This document shows, piece by piece, positions 16,377 to 25,496 of a DNA stretch of 64,000 nt. Every line of letters starts with the position of its first letter. Within the stretch, counting starts at the first letter, position 1. The notes under the pieces are model-generated. The model was given only the letters and a program-made list of their open reading frames with translations, was not told where the DNA came from and searched no databases. The DNA is from Agrobacterium tumefaciens (GTDB taxonomy: Bacteria > Pseudomonadota > Alphaproteobacteria > Rhizobiales > Rhizobiaceae). The stretch covers positions 1,116,001 to 1,180,000 of the forward strand of contig NZ_CP115841.1 in assembly GCF_013318015.2 (NCBI RefSeq), in the 5' to 3' direction. Made by a program: the position numbers and the translations under genes.

Positions 16377-17231
16377 TTACTGAATGGTCGGCAAGTGCTC
16401 GCTCAGGAACGCGTTGCCCTTGGTCACGACCGCTTCGGCATCGAGCGGAAGGTCGTGTTCAAGGATGAACCATTGTGCGCCGGCATTTTTGGCCGCCGGC
16501 AGGATCGTCTTCCAGTCGAGAACGCCGGTGCCAATCGTTGCAAAGCCGCGCTCGTTTTCGGCCGTGCCGGCCGGTGCATTGTCCTTGGCGTGGATTGCAA
16601 AAACCCGACCGTTCAGAGTGCCGAGGAACTCAGCCGGATCATTGCCGCTGCGCGCCACCCAGGCGACGTCGAGTTCGCTCTGCAGTTTCGGGCCTGCGGC
16701 ATCGAGCAGCAGTTCAAGCGCCGTCTTGCCGTCGAACTTGACCATTTCAAAATCATGGTTGTGATAGGCCATGGAGAGGCCAGCCGCGGAAAGCTTGTCG
16801 GCATATCCGCCAAGTTCCTTGCCGAAGGCTGTCCAGCCAGCGGCGTCCTTGGGGCGGTCTTCGGGCTTGAGGAACGGCACGGTCACGACCGGATTGCCGA
16901 CAGCCTTCTGCTCGGTGATGACATCGTCGAGATTGCCGCGAAGCTTGTCGATCGGCACATGCGAGGAAATGACCTTGATCTTGTGCTTTTCCAGAAGCGC
17001 GTTCAGCTCGCTGGCGCTGACCTTCTGCATATCCACCGTTTCCACGGCGGAAACGCCCGCGCGGTTGAGGATGGCAAGCTGCTCCTCAAGCGTTCCGGCG
17101 TTGCGCAGTGTGTACATCTGCGCGGCAATCGGCAGCGTCTTGCTGTCATCGGCAAAAACCGGATTTGCGATACCGGCCGCCAGTCCGACGACGAATGCCA
17201 TCTTTGCGAATTTTGACTTGAACGTTTTCAA
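16377..17231 (-). CDS. Secreted sugar phosphate isomerase/epimerase-like TIM-barrel protein, candidate 3-keto-glycoside lyase/hydrolase
   Basis: 284 residues with a Sec signal peptide (cleavage about residue 27, NPVFA|DD) and an AP-endonuclease-2/xylose isomerase-like TIM barrel. Metal-ligand-like motifs are YHNHDFEM, SELDVAWV, AIHAKDN and ILEHDLPL. An exported member cannot act on sugar phosphates. Relatives of this fold remove aglycones from 3-keto-glycosides, and the gene sits next to a 3-dehydrogenase, so periplasmic cleavage of the oxidised glycoside is the likely job. It is 128 bases from the next upstream gene and 153 from the GMC gene, so it may have its own promoter. Confidence 0.85.
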   Translation of the reverse strand: MKTFKSKFAKMAFVVGLAAGIANPVFADDSKTLPIAAQMYTLRNAGTLEEQLAILNRAGVSAVETVDMQKVSASELNALLEKHKIKVISSHVPIDKLRGNLDDVITEQKAVGNPVVTVPFLKPEDRPKDAAGWTAFGKELGGYADKLSAAGLSMAYHNHDFEMVKFDGKTALELLLDAAGPKLQSELDVAWVARSGNDPAEFLGTLNGRVFAIHAKDNAPAGTAENERGFATIGTGVLDWKTILPAAKNAGAQWFILEHDLPLDAEAVVTKGNAFLSEHLPTIQ

Positions 17232-17359
17232 ACGCGTGACTCCCTTTCCGTTTGATCAATATGACGACACGCCTGCCCGTGCTCTTCCGAACAATCAGTC
17301 GGGTAATGCTGGGCACAACCTCCGATGCCCTGCGTCGTCAGTCCCCGATATCCAGTGAT

Positions 17360-18529
17360 CTAGATGTCGATCTCTACCCAGGACGAGGTCAGGCTGGACC
17401 GCACGGCCGCATCGATGAATGCGAGACCCGCAAGGCCGTCCTCTATGCCGGGATAAATCACATCCCCGGCGGCTGCTTTTCCCTCCCTTTTTGCGATGAT
17501 TGCGTCTGCGGCTTCACGGTAGATCGTCGCAAAACCCTCGAGATATCCCTCCGGGTGCCCTGATGGCACACGGCTGACGCGGTTGGCGGCAGCGCCTGCG
17601 CCCGCGCCATTGCGCGTAATCAGCCGCTTGGGCTCGCCGTAAGGTGTGAACCACAGCTCGTCCGGCACGCGGTGGTGCCATTCAAGGCCGCCCTTATCGC
17701 CATAGACCCTGAGCGACAGGGCGTTTTCATTGCCGACAGCGATCTGGCTTGCCCAGAGCATGCCCTTCGCGCCGCTTTCGTAACGCAGCAGAATATTGGC
17801 GCTGTCATCCAGCTGCCTGCCCGGAACGAAGGAAGTGAGATCTGCGTAGAGGCTCGCGGGAATTTCACCGGTCACGAAGGCGGCGGCGTTGAAAGCGTGG
17901 GTGCCGATGTCGCCGATTGCCCCGCCCGCGCCCGAGCGGCTCGGATCGGTGCGCCATTCCGCTCCCTTTGCGCCGGTCTTTTCAACCGCTTCGGTCAGCC
18001 AGTCCTGCGCATATTCGGCCTGGACATGGCGCAGCTTGCCTATGGCACCGTTGGCAACCATCTCCCGCATCTGCCGCAACATGGCATAGCCGGTGTAATT
18101 ATGCGTGAGGATGAACAGCCTGTCGGATGCCCTCACGATATTCGCCAGCTCCTTGGCCTCCTCCAGCGTCGCTGTGACGGGCTTGTCGCAGATGACGTGG
18201 ATGCCAGATTCGAGAAAGACCTTGGACGGGGCGAAATGCAGGTGATTGGGAGTGACGATGGCGACCGCCTCGATACCGTCTTCACGACCGGCCTCGGCCG
18301 ACGCCATCTCCTCAAAAGAAGCGTAGGACCGCTCGGGCGCAATGCCGAGCAGGGTTGCCGAAGCGCTGGCGCGTGCCGGGTCGGAGGAAAGCGCACCGGC
18401 GACCAATTCGTAACGGTCGTCGAGCCGCGCGGCGATACGATGCACCGCGCCGATAAAGGCACCCTGACCGCCACCCACCATGCCGAGACGAATGCGGCGG
18501 CTATTAAATCTTGCTGTTGCGGAGGACAT
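17360..18529 (-). CDS. Gfo/Idh/MocA-family NAD(P)-dependent oxidoreductase
   Basis: 389 residues from ATG 18529, with AAAGGGAT upstream. N-terminal Rossmann fold (RIRLGMVGGGQGAFIGAVHR), family motif CDKPVT near 115 whose Lys is catalytic, and a C-terminal Gfo/Idh domain (GAGGAIGDIGTHAFN). Cytoplasmic. In 3-keto-sugar pathways such enzymes reduce or oxidise a ring carbon of imported keto-sugars. It follows the TIM-barrel gene 18541-19590 closely and shares its operon. Confidence 0.92.
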   Translation of the reverse strand: MSSATARFNSRRIRLGMVGGGQGAFIGAVHRIAARLDDRYELVAGALSSDPARASASATLLGIAPERSYASFEEMASAEAGREDGIEAVAIVTPNHLHFAPSKVFLESGIHVICDKPVTATLEEAKELANIVRASDRLFILTHNYTGYAMLRQMREMVANGAIGKLRHVQAEYAQDWLTEAVEKTGAKGAEWRTDPSRSGAGGAIGDIGTHAFNAAAFVTGEIPASLYADLTSFVPGRQLDDSANILLRYESGAKGMLWASQIAVGNENALSLRVYGDKGGLEWHHRVPDELWFTPYGEPKRLITRNGAGAGAAANRVSRVPSGHPEGYLEGFATIYREAADAIIAKREGKAAAGDVIYPGIEDGLAGLAFIDAAVRSSLTSSWVEIDI

Positions 18530-18540
18530 GTCTATCCCTT

Positions 18541-19590
18541 TCAAAGCCCGAGAAGGCGACGGTTGGCGGCATCATCGGCGCCGCTTTTGGCGAAATCGTC
18601 GAAAGCCCGCTCAGTCACGCGGATGATGTGATTTTCAATGAAGCCGGCACCTTCACGCGCCCCGTCCTCCGGGTGTTTCAGCGCGCATTCCCATTCCAGC
18701 ACGGCCCATCCGTCGAAATCATATTGGGTGAGCTTGGAAAACACCGCGCCGAAATCGACATGCCCGTCGCCGAGTGAGCGAAAGCGCCCCGGCCGGTCGA
18801 CCCAGCCTTGATAACCGCCATAGACGCCGGACCGGCCGGTCGGATTGAACTCGGCATCCTTGACGTGAAAGGCCCGGATGCGCTCGTGGTAGATATCGAT
18901 GAAATCAAGATAGTCCATCGCCTGAAGCACGAAGTGCGAGGGATCATAAAGGATGTTGGCGCGCGAATGATTGCCGGTGGCTTCGAGAAAACGCTCGAAG
19001 GTAATGCCGTCATGCAGGTCTTCGCCGGGATGCAGCTCGTAGCACAGATCGACGCCATTCTCCTCGAATGCATCGAGAATGGGCGTCCAGCGCTTGCCGA
19101 GTTCAGCAAAGGCCATTTCGACAAGACCTGCGGGGCGCTGCGGCCAGGGATAAATGAAAGGCCACGCCAGCGCGCCGGAAAAACTCGCATGGCTCTTGAG
19201 GCCCAGATGCTGCGAGGCTTTCGCCGCGCACTTCAGCTGGTTGACCGCCCATTCCTGACGCGCCTGCGGTTTCCCGCGCAGTTCGGCGGGCGCAAAACCG
19301 TCGAACATCTCGTCATAGGCAGGATGAACAGCGACGAGCTGGCCCTGAATATGGGTTGAAAGCTCGGTGATCTCGATGCCTGTCTCGGCCAGACGTCCCT
19401 TGATATCATCGCAATAAGCCTTGGAAGCGGCAGCTTTCTCAAGATCGAAGAGCTTGGGATCGGTCGGCACCTGAATGCCTTTGTAACCAAGGGAAGCCGC
19501 CCATTGGCCGAGATTGTCGAGCGTGTCGAAGGGTGCCTTGTCCCCGACAAATTGCGCGAGGAAAATCGCCGGGCCTTTGATCGTCTTCAT
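18541..19590 (-). CDS. Cytoplasmic sugar phosphate isomerase/epimerase family TIM-barrel protein
   Basis: 349 residues without a signal peptide. AP-endonuclease-2-like TIM barrel with metal-site-like segments CYELHPGEDLHDG, NILYDPSHF, HVKDAEF and LEWECAL, resembling the xylose isomerase-like group that works with Gfo/Idh/MocA partners. It probably isomerises, epimerises or cleaves the imported keto-sugar. Together with the secreted paralogue at 16377-17231, the locus has the same fold in two compartments. Confidence 0.9.
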   Translation of the reverse strand: MKTIKGPAIFLAQFVGDKAPFDTLDNLGQWAASLGYKGIQVPTDPKLFDLEKAAASKAYCDDIKGRLAETGIEITELSTHIQGQLVAVHPAYDEMFDGFAPAELRGKPQARQEWAVNQLKCAAKASQHLGLKSHASFSGALAWPFIYPWPQRPAGLVEMAFAELGKRWTPILDAFEENGVDLCYELHPGEDLHDGITFERFLEATGNHSRANILYDPSHFVLQAMDYLDFIDIYHERIRAFHVKDAEFNPTGRSGVYGGYQGWVDRPGRFRSLGDGHVDFGAVFSKLTQYDFDGWAVLEWECALKHPEDGAREGAGFIENHIIRVTERAFDDFAKSGADDAANRRLLGL

Positions 19591-19623
19591 GTCCTTACAC
19601 TCCTTGCATTCACAGTCTGGCCG

Positions 19624-20646
19624 CTACCGGTGCGGCGAACGGCAGGGCGCGACCGAGCCGCGCACCACCAGTTCCGTATCCAGCACGATGGTTTCGGCCG
19701 TGCGTTTGCCATTAAGCCGGTCGACCATCAGCGCCATGGCTTTGCGGCCCATTTCCTGCCGGGGCTGGCGCACTGTCGTTAGCGGTGGTTCGAAAGCATT
19801 GGCGAAAATTATATCGTCGAAGCCAATGACCGAGACATCGGTCGGCACGGACAGCCCGCGCCCGCGCAGCTCGCTGATTGCGCCAATCGCCATCTGGTCG
19901 CTCGAGGCGAAGATGGCGGTGAAGGAAATTCCGTTTTCGAGAAGTCCGGCAATCGCCTGTCTACCGGCTTCGATGCTGTAATCGCCTGTCACGACGAGTT
20001 CATCCGCGTAACCGATACCCGCTTCCTCAAGCGCGTCGCGGTAGCCCTCGAAACGCTCCTGTGCCAGACTTTCCGGAAAAGGTCCGGCGAGATGCGCGAT
20101 CTTCGTGTGCCCTGCTTCGATCAGATGATGCACGGCGTTTTTGGACGCGGCGCGGTTATCGACCTTGACGGTGGGCAGCGCGATGCCTGGCACGGTTTCC
20201 GAAGCGATGACGATCGGCGGCAGCGCGTCACCCTGACCGAGAAGCTCTGAAGGAAACTGGCCGGTCATCAGGATGAGGCCGTCAGCATGTTTCTGCCTGA
20301 CCATGTCGATATGTGTCGCCACGCGGTTTTCGTCGTTACGGGCGTCGCCCATGAGCACCTTGAAGCCCGCCTCCCCCGCCGCTTCCTCCACGCCCTTGTA
20401 GATCTCGAGATAAAAGGGGTTGCCGATATCGCGAACGAGAAGAATGACGGTATTGTTGGATTGACGCCTGAAGCTTGCGGCCTGGGCGTTGGGAACGAAG
20501 TTCGCCTGCCTGACGGCATCGAAAACCTTCTTCCTCGTTTCCGGGCGGACTTTGTCGGGTTGTTGCAGCGCCCGTGACACGGTCGCGATTGAAACGCCCG
20601 CGAGAGCTGCAACTTCCCTGATATTCGAACCTTGGTCTTTGCTCAT
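19624..20646 (-). CDS. LacI-family transcriptional regulator
   Basis: 340 residues. The helix-turn-helix and hinge are at the N-terminus (NIREVAALAGVSIATVSRAL, then FVPNAQA). A periplasmic-binding-protein-like sugar domain follows (VILLVRDIGNPFY ... GFDDIIFANAFEPPLTTVRQP). It lies inside the operon, so it is probably its local repressor, acting at the palindromic operator at 25231-25268. The effector would be the imported sugar. Confidence 0.93.
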   Translation of the reverse strand: MSKDQGSNIREVAALAGVSIATVSRALQQPDKVRPETRKKVFDAVRQANFVPNAQAASFRRQSNNTVILLVRDIGNPFYLEIYKGVEEAAGEAGFKVLMGDARNDENRVATHIDMVRQKHADGLILMTGQFPSELLGQGDALPPIVIASETVPGIALPTVKVDNRAASKNAVHHLIEAGHTKIAHLAGPFPESLAQERFEGYRDALEEAGIGYADELVVTGDYSIEAGRQAIAGLLENGISFTAIFASSDQMAIGAISELRGRGLSVPTDVSVIGFDDIIFANAFEPPLTTVRQPRQEMGRKAMALMVDRLNGKRTAETIVLDTELVVRGSVAPCRSPHR

Positions 20647-20649
20647 CTG

Positions 20650-21618
20650 TCACACACGCAACTGCTTTTGGCGGCCATAAAGCAGCATCAGCGCAAGTAA
20701 CGTGACACCGAATATGATCTGCCGGGCCCATACATCGAGGTTGAGCGTTATCAGTACGCTTTGCAGAATGGTGAGCGCAACTGCCCCGGCCATGGTTCCG
20801 ATATATCCGCCCGCACCACCGGCAAGCGAAGTGCCGCCGATGACAACAGCGATGATCGATGGAAGGACATATTGGTCGCCGACAGAAATGAAGGAGGTGC
20901 CGGTATAACCGATCACGCAGACTCCGGTCAGACCGGCAAACAGGCCGGACAGGCCGTAAAGCAGCGTGCGGATCAAAGACACGGGCAATCCGACCAACGT
21001 CGCCGCCCGCTCATTGGAGCCTATCGCGTAAATGGAGAAGCCGAAGGCCGTGCGGCGCAGCACGAACAGCATGATCGCGGCAATGCCAAGCCAGACGAAG
21101 AGGACGCCGGGAATACCGAAAACGAGAGGCCGGTTGATGAAACCCGCCAGAAGCGGCGCCGCCGCACCTGATGGAACGCCCTGCGAATAGACCACCAGCC
21201 CGCCCTGGATCACCGCTGTCATGCCGAGTGTCATGACCAGCGGCGGAATGCGCACGAAGGTGATGCCGAGGCCATTGATGAGGCCGATCAGGAAGGGAAT
21301 ACCACCTGCGACCAGTATGGCGAGCGGTATTCCGACATTCTGTCCGTTCATCATGTTGCCGGCAAGGACCGCGCCGAGCGAGATCATCGCGCCGACGGAA
21401 AGATCGATGCCTTCGCGTCCGCCGAGGATCACAAGATTTTGGCCCGCCGCGACGATACCGAGAATAGCGGCGATCGTCAGCAGCCGCACGATCTGCGACC
21501 CCTGTGCGAAGCCGGGCGACAACAGTTCGCCGACCAGCAGCAGGAAGACTGACGCGCCAATCGCAATGGTCAGCGGATCGGTGATGATGGATTTGATTTT
21601 CAAACCGGGATTTGTCAT
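20650..21618 (-). CDS. Sugar ABC transporter permease, RbsC type
   Basis: 322 residues with about nine or ten hydrophobic segments and the BPD_transp_2 pattern (GREGIDLSVGAMISLGAV, GSNERAATLVGLPV, GGTSLAGGAGGYIGT). It is one of two permeases, forming the pore with the product of 21620-22564. One base separates the two genes. Confidence 0.93.
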   Translation of the reverse strand: MTNPGLKIKSIITDPLTIAIGASVFLLLVGELLSPGFAQGSQIVRLLTIAAILGIVAAGQNLVILGGREGIDLSVGAMISLGAVLAGNMMNGQNVGIPLAILVAGGIPFLIGLINGLGITFVRIPPLVMTLGMTAVIQGGLVVYSQGVPSGAAAPLLAGFINRPLVFGIPGVLFVWLGIAAIMLFVLRRTAFGFSIYAIGSNERAATLVGLPVSLIRTLLYGLSGLFAGLTGVCVIGYTGTSFISVGDQYVLPSIIAVVIGGTSLAGGAGGYIGTMAGAVALTILQSVLITLNLDVWARQIIFGVTLLALMLLYGRQKQLRV

Positions 21619-21619
21619 C

Positions 21620-22564
21620 TCAACGCCTCGTCACCAGAACGCCGCCGGCAAGTGCCGTCAGCACGATCAACCCCTGCACCAATGTCTGGTACTCGAAGGG
21701 CAAGCCCGCAAAGAAAATCACGTTGCCGATCATGCCCAGCACCAGCGCGCCGGCGATCGATCCTGTCGAGCTGCCGAACCCGCCGGACAGTGCGGTGCCG
21801 CCAAGAACAACCGCCGAAATGGAGGAGAGCGCCAGGCTTGCACCGAGCAAGGGGTCGCCGGAGGCGGTCTCGCCCGTCAGGCACAGCGCTGCGAGCGCCG
21901 AAAACAGACCGGAAATCATGTAGGCGCCAATGCGAATGCCGGAGAGGCGCAGGCCCGTCTGGAAAGCGCCCGTGCGATTGCCGCCCACGGCCAACAAATG
22001 CACGTGAAACGGAATGCGCGACACAACGAGCGTAAAGGCAATACCAGCCAACAGCATCCACAGCACGAAAGGCAAACCGATGAAGCTGCCGGAATAGGTC
22101 TGCCAATAGGCTTCGGGCACGGGAAGACCGGCCTGCGGCAGAACCCAGATCGCCAGACCGGCGAAGATGATGCCCGTCGCGAAGGTGGTGACGATGGGCT
22201 GGAAACGCAGGCCGGATATGAACAGGCCGTTGACCAGCCCACAGATCAGTCCAACCGCAACACCCGCTCCCATACCTGCAACGACGGCACTTGCCGTTCC
22301 GCCAAGTGCAGCGATGACGCTGACGGTAACGACATTGGCGAGCGCTACGATGCTTCCGACCGACAGATCTATATCCCCCGCCAGAATGACATAGGTCTGA
22401 CCGATGGCGACCAGGATCAGGGGAAGAAATGTCGTCAGGTTCGACTGCAATACGGCCGGCTGCACGAAAGACGGCTGCAGAAACGTGTTGACGCCGATGA
22501 GAACGGCCAGAACCACAAGAGTTATGATCCAGGGTTGCTTGCGCATAAAACCGAGGGAATTCAT
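21620..22564 (-). CDS. Sugar ABC transporter permease, RbsC type
   Basis: 314 residues, BPD_transp_2 family (LAGDIDLSVGSIVALANVV, GGNRTGAFQTGLRL, GGTALSGGFGSSTGS), with about nine hydrophobic segments. Its start overlaps the ATPase stop by four bases. A heterodimeric permease pair is common for rhizobial CUT2 importers. Confidence 0.93.
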   Translation of the reverse strand: MNSLGFMRKQPWIITLVVLAVLIGVNTFLQPSFVQPAVLQSNLTTFLPLILVAIGQTYVILAGDIDLSVGSIVALANVVTVSVIAALGGTASAVVAGMGAGVAVGLICGLVNGLFISGLRFQPIVTTFATGIIFAGLAIWVLPQAGLPVPEAYWQTYSGSFIGLPFVLWMLLAGIAFTLVVSRIPFHVHLLAVGGNRTGAFQTGLRLSGIRIGAYMISGLFSALAALCLTGETASGDPLLGASLALSSISAVVLGGTALSGGFGSSTGSIAGALVLGMIGNVIFFAGLPFEYQTLVQGLIVLTALAGGVLVTRR

Positions 22565-24054
22565 GCGGCGTCTCCATAGGCGGCGCGGGTCATGTTGACG
22601 GATGTCATGTCGGCTCCGGTCAGCTCCGCAGAAATGCGTCCGCCGTTGAATACGAGAATGCGGTCGGCATATTCGAGGATTTCCGCATCTTCCGAGGAAT
22701 AGAGAAGAATGGTCGCGCCCGCGTCAGCCTGCTGGCGCATAAGCGCGAAGAGATCGGCCTTGGCGCCAAGATCGATACCCTTGGTCGGATCATCGAGCAG
22801 CAGCAGTTTCGGCGCGGTGGCAAGCCAGCGGGAAATGAAGATTTTCTGCTGGTTGCCGCCTGAGAGCGTGCCGATAGGCATATCCATGCCGGCAAACTTC
22901 GTCTTCATGTCGTGCGCGACCTTCTGCACACGCGGCTTCAGCGTCGCGGGCCGGACCAGTCTCATCTTTTCGCGCACCATCAGAGCTGCAACAAGATTTT
23001 CGAAGATCGACCTGCCCTGAAGCGAGGCATCACGCCCGCGGTCGCCTGACACATAGGCAAAACCGTTATGAACCGCCTGCGAAGGCTTGCCGATGGCGAC
23101 ATCACGGCCCTCGAACTGGATTTGCCCGGCGGCAAAGGGGCTTGCGCCAAACAGGCCCTTCAGCAAGGCCGACTGACCCTGCCCCTGCAATCCCGCCAAA
23201 CCGACGATTTCACCCGGATAGGCTTCAAGACTGACACCGCGAACACCCTCGCCCGCAACGTCCGTCACCTTCAGGCTGGGCGCTGCACCTGCGCGTCCCT
23301 GCTGGCGGGCAGGCGCGGCGCGGACATCGCCGACCATGTCATGCACCACGGCCTCGCGGGTGGTAGCGGCGGTGTCGAGTTCCGAAATGGTCGCACCGTT
23401 ACGCATGACGGTGATGCGGTCGCAGACAGCAAAAACCTCATCGAGCCGGTGGGAAATCATGATGGTGGAGATACCGTCCGCCTTCTTGGATCTGAGTATC
23501 TCAAAAAAACGCTCGGACTGGCGGCCATCAAGTGCCGCCGTTGCCTCATCCATGATCATGAGGCTGGCATTCTGGGCGAAAACTTTCAGGATTTCGACGA
23601 GCTGGCGCTGATCGGGCGGCAGATTGCCGACGATCGCATCCGGCTCCAGCCCTTCGCCCGCAACTCCGTCAAAAAGCGCAATCAGCTTCTGCGCCCCGGC
23701 TTTCAGGGCCTTGCTGTCGACAAAAACACCGCGCTTCGGTTCGCGACCGAGAAAAATATTGTCAGCGACGGAAAGCTGCGGAATGAGGCTTAGCTCCTGA
23801 TAAAACAGCGCAATGCCGGCATTTTCGGCGTCACGCGGGCTTTTGAAGCGCACGTTTTCGCCGTTGAACCGGATGGTGCCGCTGGTCGGCGCGACCGCAC
23901 CTGCAACGATCTTGCAGAGCGTGCTCTTGCCGCAACCATTCGCACCGAGCAGCGCGTGAATTTCACCGCGACCAACGGTCAGCCTGCCGTCGGAAAGCGC
24001 ACGCACGGCGCCAAAATTCTTCTGTATGCCGGCCGCTTCCAGAGCGTTCGCCAT
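22561..24054 (-). CDS. Sugar ABC transporter ATP-binding protein with two ATPase domains (RbsA/MglA type)
   Basis: 497 residues from ATG 24054. Two nucleotide-binding domains: the first has a full Walker A (GANGCGKST), Walker B LMIMDEATAALDG and H-loop ISHRLDE. The second has a degenerate Walker A (GLQGQGQSALLK) and signature LSGGNQQKIF, Walker B LLLLDDPTKGID. This asymmetry is normal for CUT2 ATPases. It powers the importer encoded around it. Confidence 0.94.
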   Translation of the reverse strand: MANALEAAGIQKNFGAVRALSDGRLTVGRGEIHALLGANGCGKSTLCKIVAGAVAPTSGTIRFNGENVRFKSPRDAENAGIALFYQELSLIPQLSVADNIFLGREPKRGVFVDSKALKAGAQKLIALFDGVAGEGLEPDAIVGNLPPDQRQLVEILKVFAQNASLMIMDEATAALDGRQSERFFEILRSKKADGISTIMISHRLDEVFAVCDRITVMRNGATISELDTAATTREAVVHDMVGDVRAAPARQQGRAGAAPSLKVTDVAGEGVRGVSLEAYPGEIVGLAGLQGQGQSALLKGLFGASPFAAGQIQFEGRDVAIGKPSQAVHNGFAYVSGDRGRDASLQGRSIFENLVAALMVREKMRLVRPATLKPRVQKVAHDMKTKFAGMDMPIGTLSGGNQQKIFISRWLATAPKLLLLDDPTKGIDLGAKADLFALMRQQADAGATILLYSSEDAEILEYADRILVFNGGRISAELTGADMTSVNMTRAAYGDAA

Positions 24055-24173
24055 CGCATGTCCCCGAATTTTACTTGTCATTGTGCTTCGTCACTGGCGG
24101 ACGCGCGCAATACGCGGTCCACATTCGAATTTCAGGTTTCGGGCTGGCGTTTGCGGCCAGCCCGAGACTGATC

Positions 24174-25196
24174 TTACTTGAAGAACTCGCCAGCCTGTTC
24201 CGGCGTCACGGTTGCCGTGACGGACCAATAGCCCGGCTTACCTTCGGCGGACTTGATGTTGTCCGCGAGGTTGTCGTTGCTGACGAAGGGGATCGGAATA
24301 TAGATGGCGTTTCCGTAGGTACCGCCGAAAATGCCGTCCTTGAATTCCTTGCCCTGCAGCTTCAGAACCGCAACGTTGAGCGCGCTGGCCATGACACCCG
24401 GAGGATTGACGGAGGCGCCGGAGTTGAACTTTTCCTTCTCCCAGCGCGTCATGAAGTCCTTGCGGATTTCACCTGTCGCGGCGATGTCCTTGGTCTTGCC
24501 GGCGGCTTCGATTGCGCGCCATGCGCCGTCGGCCATGCCGTCCTGCACCCACACACCGCTGATATCGGGATAGGTGGCGAGAAGGTTCTGCATCGCCTGC
24601 TGCCCCTGCGCCTGATCCCAGCTCGCATTGGCTTCGTTCAGCACCTTGATATCAGGATATTTCGTGAACACTTCGCGGTAACCGGCGACGCGGGCTTCGT
24701 TGGCGGGATTGCCGGCGATACCGTTGATCGCGACGACGCTTCCCTTGCCCTTCAGCGAATCCGCAAGCCACTGTGCGGACTGTGCCGCCCAGGCCTTCTG
24801 GTCGATGCCGACATAGATCGCGTCCTTAGAAGACACTTCCGCGTCGGTTGCGATGACGAGAATGTTGCGTGCCTTCGCCTGAGCGAAGATCGGATCAAAG
24901 GCAGTCGGGCTGCCCGGATTGATGAGGATCGCATCAACGCCCTGGTTCATGAAATTGCGGATATGGCCGATCTGCCCCTGCACATCGACATTACCGCTCT
25001 GAACGACGACTTCGACCTTCACGCCCTTTTCGCCCCACGCCTTTGCGGCAGCCTGAGCTTCCTCGATCATCTGCGTGCGCCACTCGCTGCCGACGAAAGA
25101 ATTGGAAAGACCGATCTTGAAGCTCTGTTCCTGAGCATGCACGGACGTGCCCGCCGCCAGCACCATAGCGGCAGCAGCCATCAAATGTTTAAACAT
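24174..25196 (-). CDS. Sugar ABC transporter periplasmic binding protein (RbsB-like)
   Basis: 340 residues from ATG 25196, with GGAGGAG nine bases upstream. Sec signal peptide (cleavage about residue 22, VHAQE), then a type I sugar-binding fold (KIGLSNSFVGSEWRTQM ... DAILINPGSPTAFDPIF ... TDAEVSSKDAIYVGID). First gene of the minus-strand sugar operon, behind the LacI-type operator. It determines what enters; the ligand, perhaps a 3-keto-glucose or an aglycone-free sugar, cannot be read from sequence. Confidence 0.93.
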   Translation of the reverse strand: MFKHLMAAAAMVLAAGTSVHAQEQSFKIGLSNSFVGSEWRTQMIEEAQAAAKAWGEKGVKVEVVVQSGNVDVQGQIGHIRNFMNQGVDAILINPGSPTAFDPIFAQAKARNILVIATDAEVSSKDAIYVGIDQKAWAAQSAQWLADSLKGKGSVVAINGIAGNPANEARVAGYREVFTKYPDIKVLNEANASWDQAQGQQAMQNLLATYPDISGVWVQDGMADGAWRAIEAAGKTKDIAATGEIRKDFMTRWEKEKFNSGASVNPPGVMASALNVAVLKLQGKEFKDGIFGGTYGNAIYIPIPFVSNDNLADNIKSAEGKPGYWSVTATVTPEQAGEFFK

Positions 25197-25230
25197 GAAA
25201 ATTTGCTCCTCCAAGCACGGTTTTTAACCG

Positions 25231-25268
25231 ATGAAACCGTTTACATGAGGGAATGTAACCGGTTTCAT
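25231..25268. promoter_or_regulatory. LacI-family operator at the head of the sugar operon
   Basis: ATGAAACCGTTTACAT (25231-25246) is followed after six bases by ATGTAACCGGTTTCAT (25253-25268), its near-perfect inverse. Each half also holds an AACCGNTT core, the classic LacI-family palindrome. It lies about 35 bases before the first start codon. The LacI protein encoded inside the operon is the obvious ligand. Confidence 0.75.
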
Positions 25269-25496
25269 AAATGAGTCAACCCAGCTGGGATTTTTTATGC
25301 TCTCGTTGCCACAACGAATTGCCGAGCCTTGGCGGAGAGATGGGACGGCAATTTAAGGAGGAACAGCGGCACCATACTGGCGTGGATTGCAGGGCTGATA
25401 ACGCCCCAATTTTGTTCATGCACGGACAGCTTGAAGCTCCGCTACTTCAACAAGAACAAGCTGCTGGCGGGCGTCTATAGACCGGTTGGCGTGAGA

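Noticed and set aside
21221..22579. A 452-codon plus-strand frame opposite the two sugar permease genes
   Set aside because: Composition is Arg/Gln/Ala/Asp repeats typical of antisense to hydrophobic coding sequence; the permeases opposite are clear family members.
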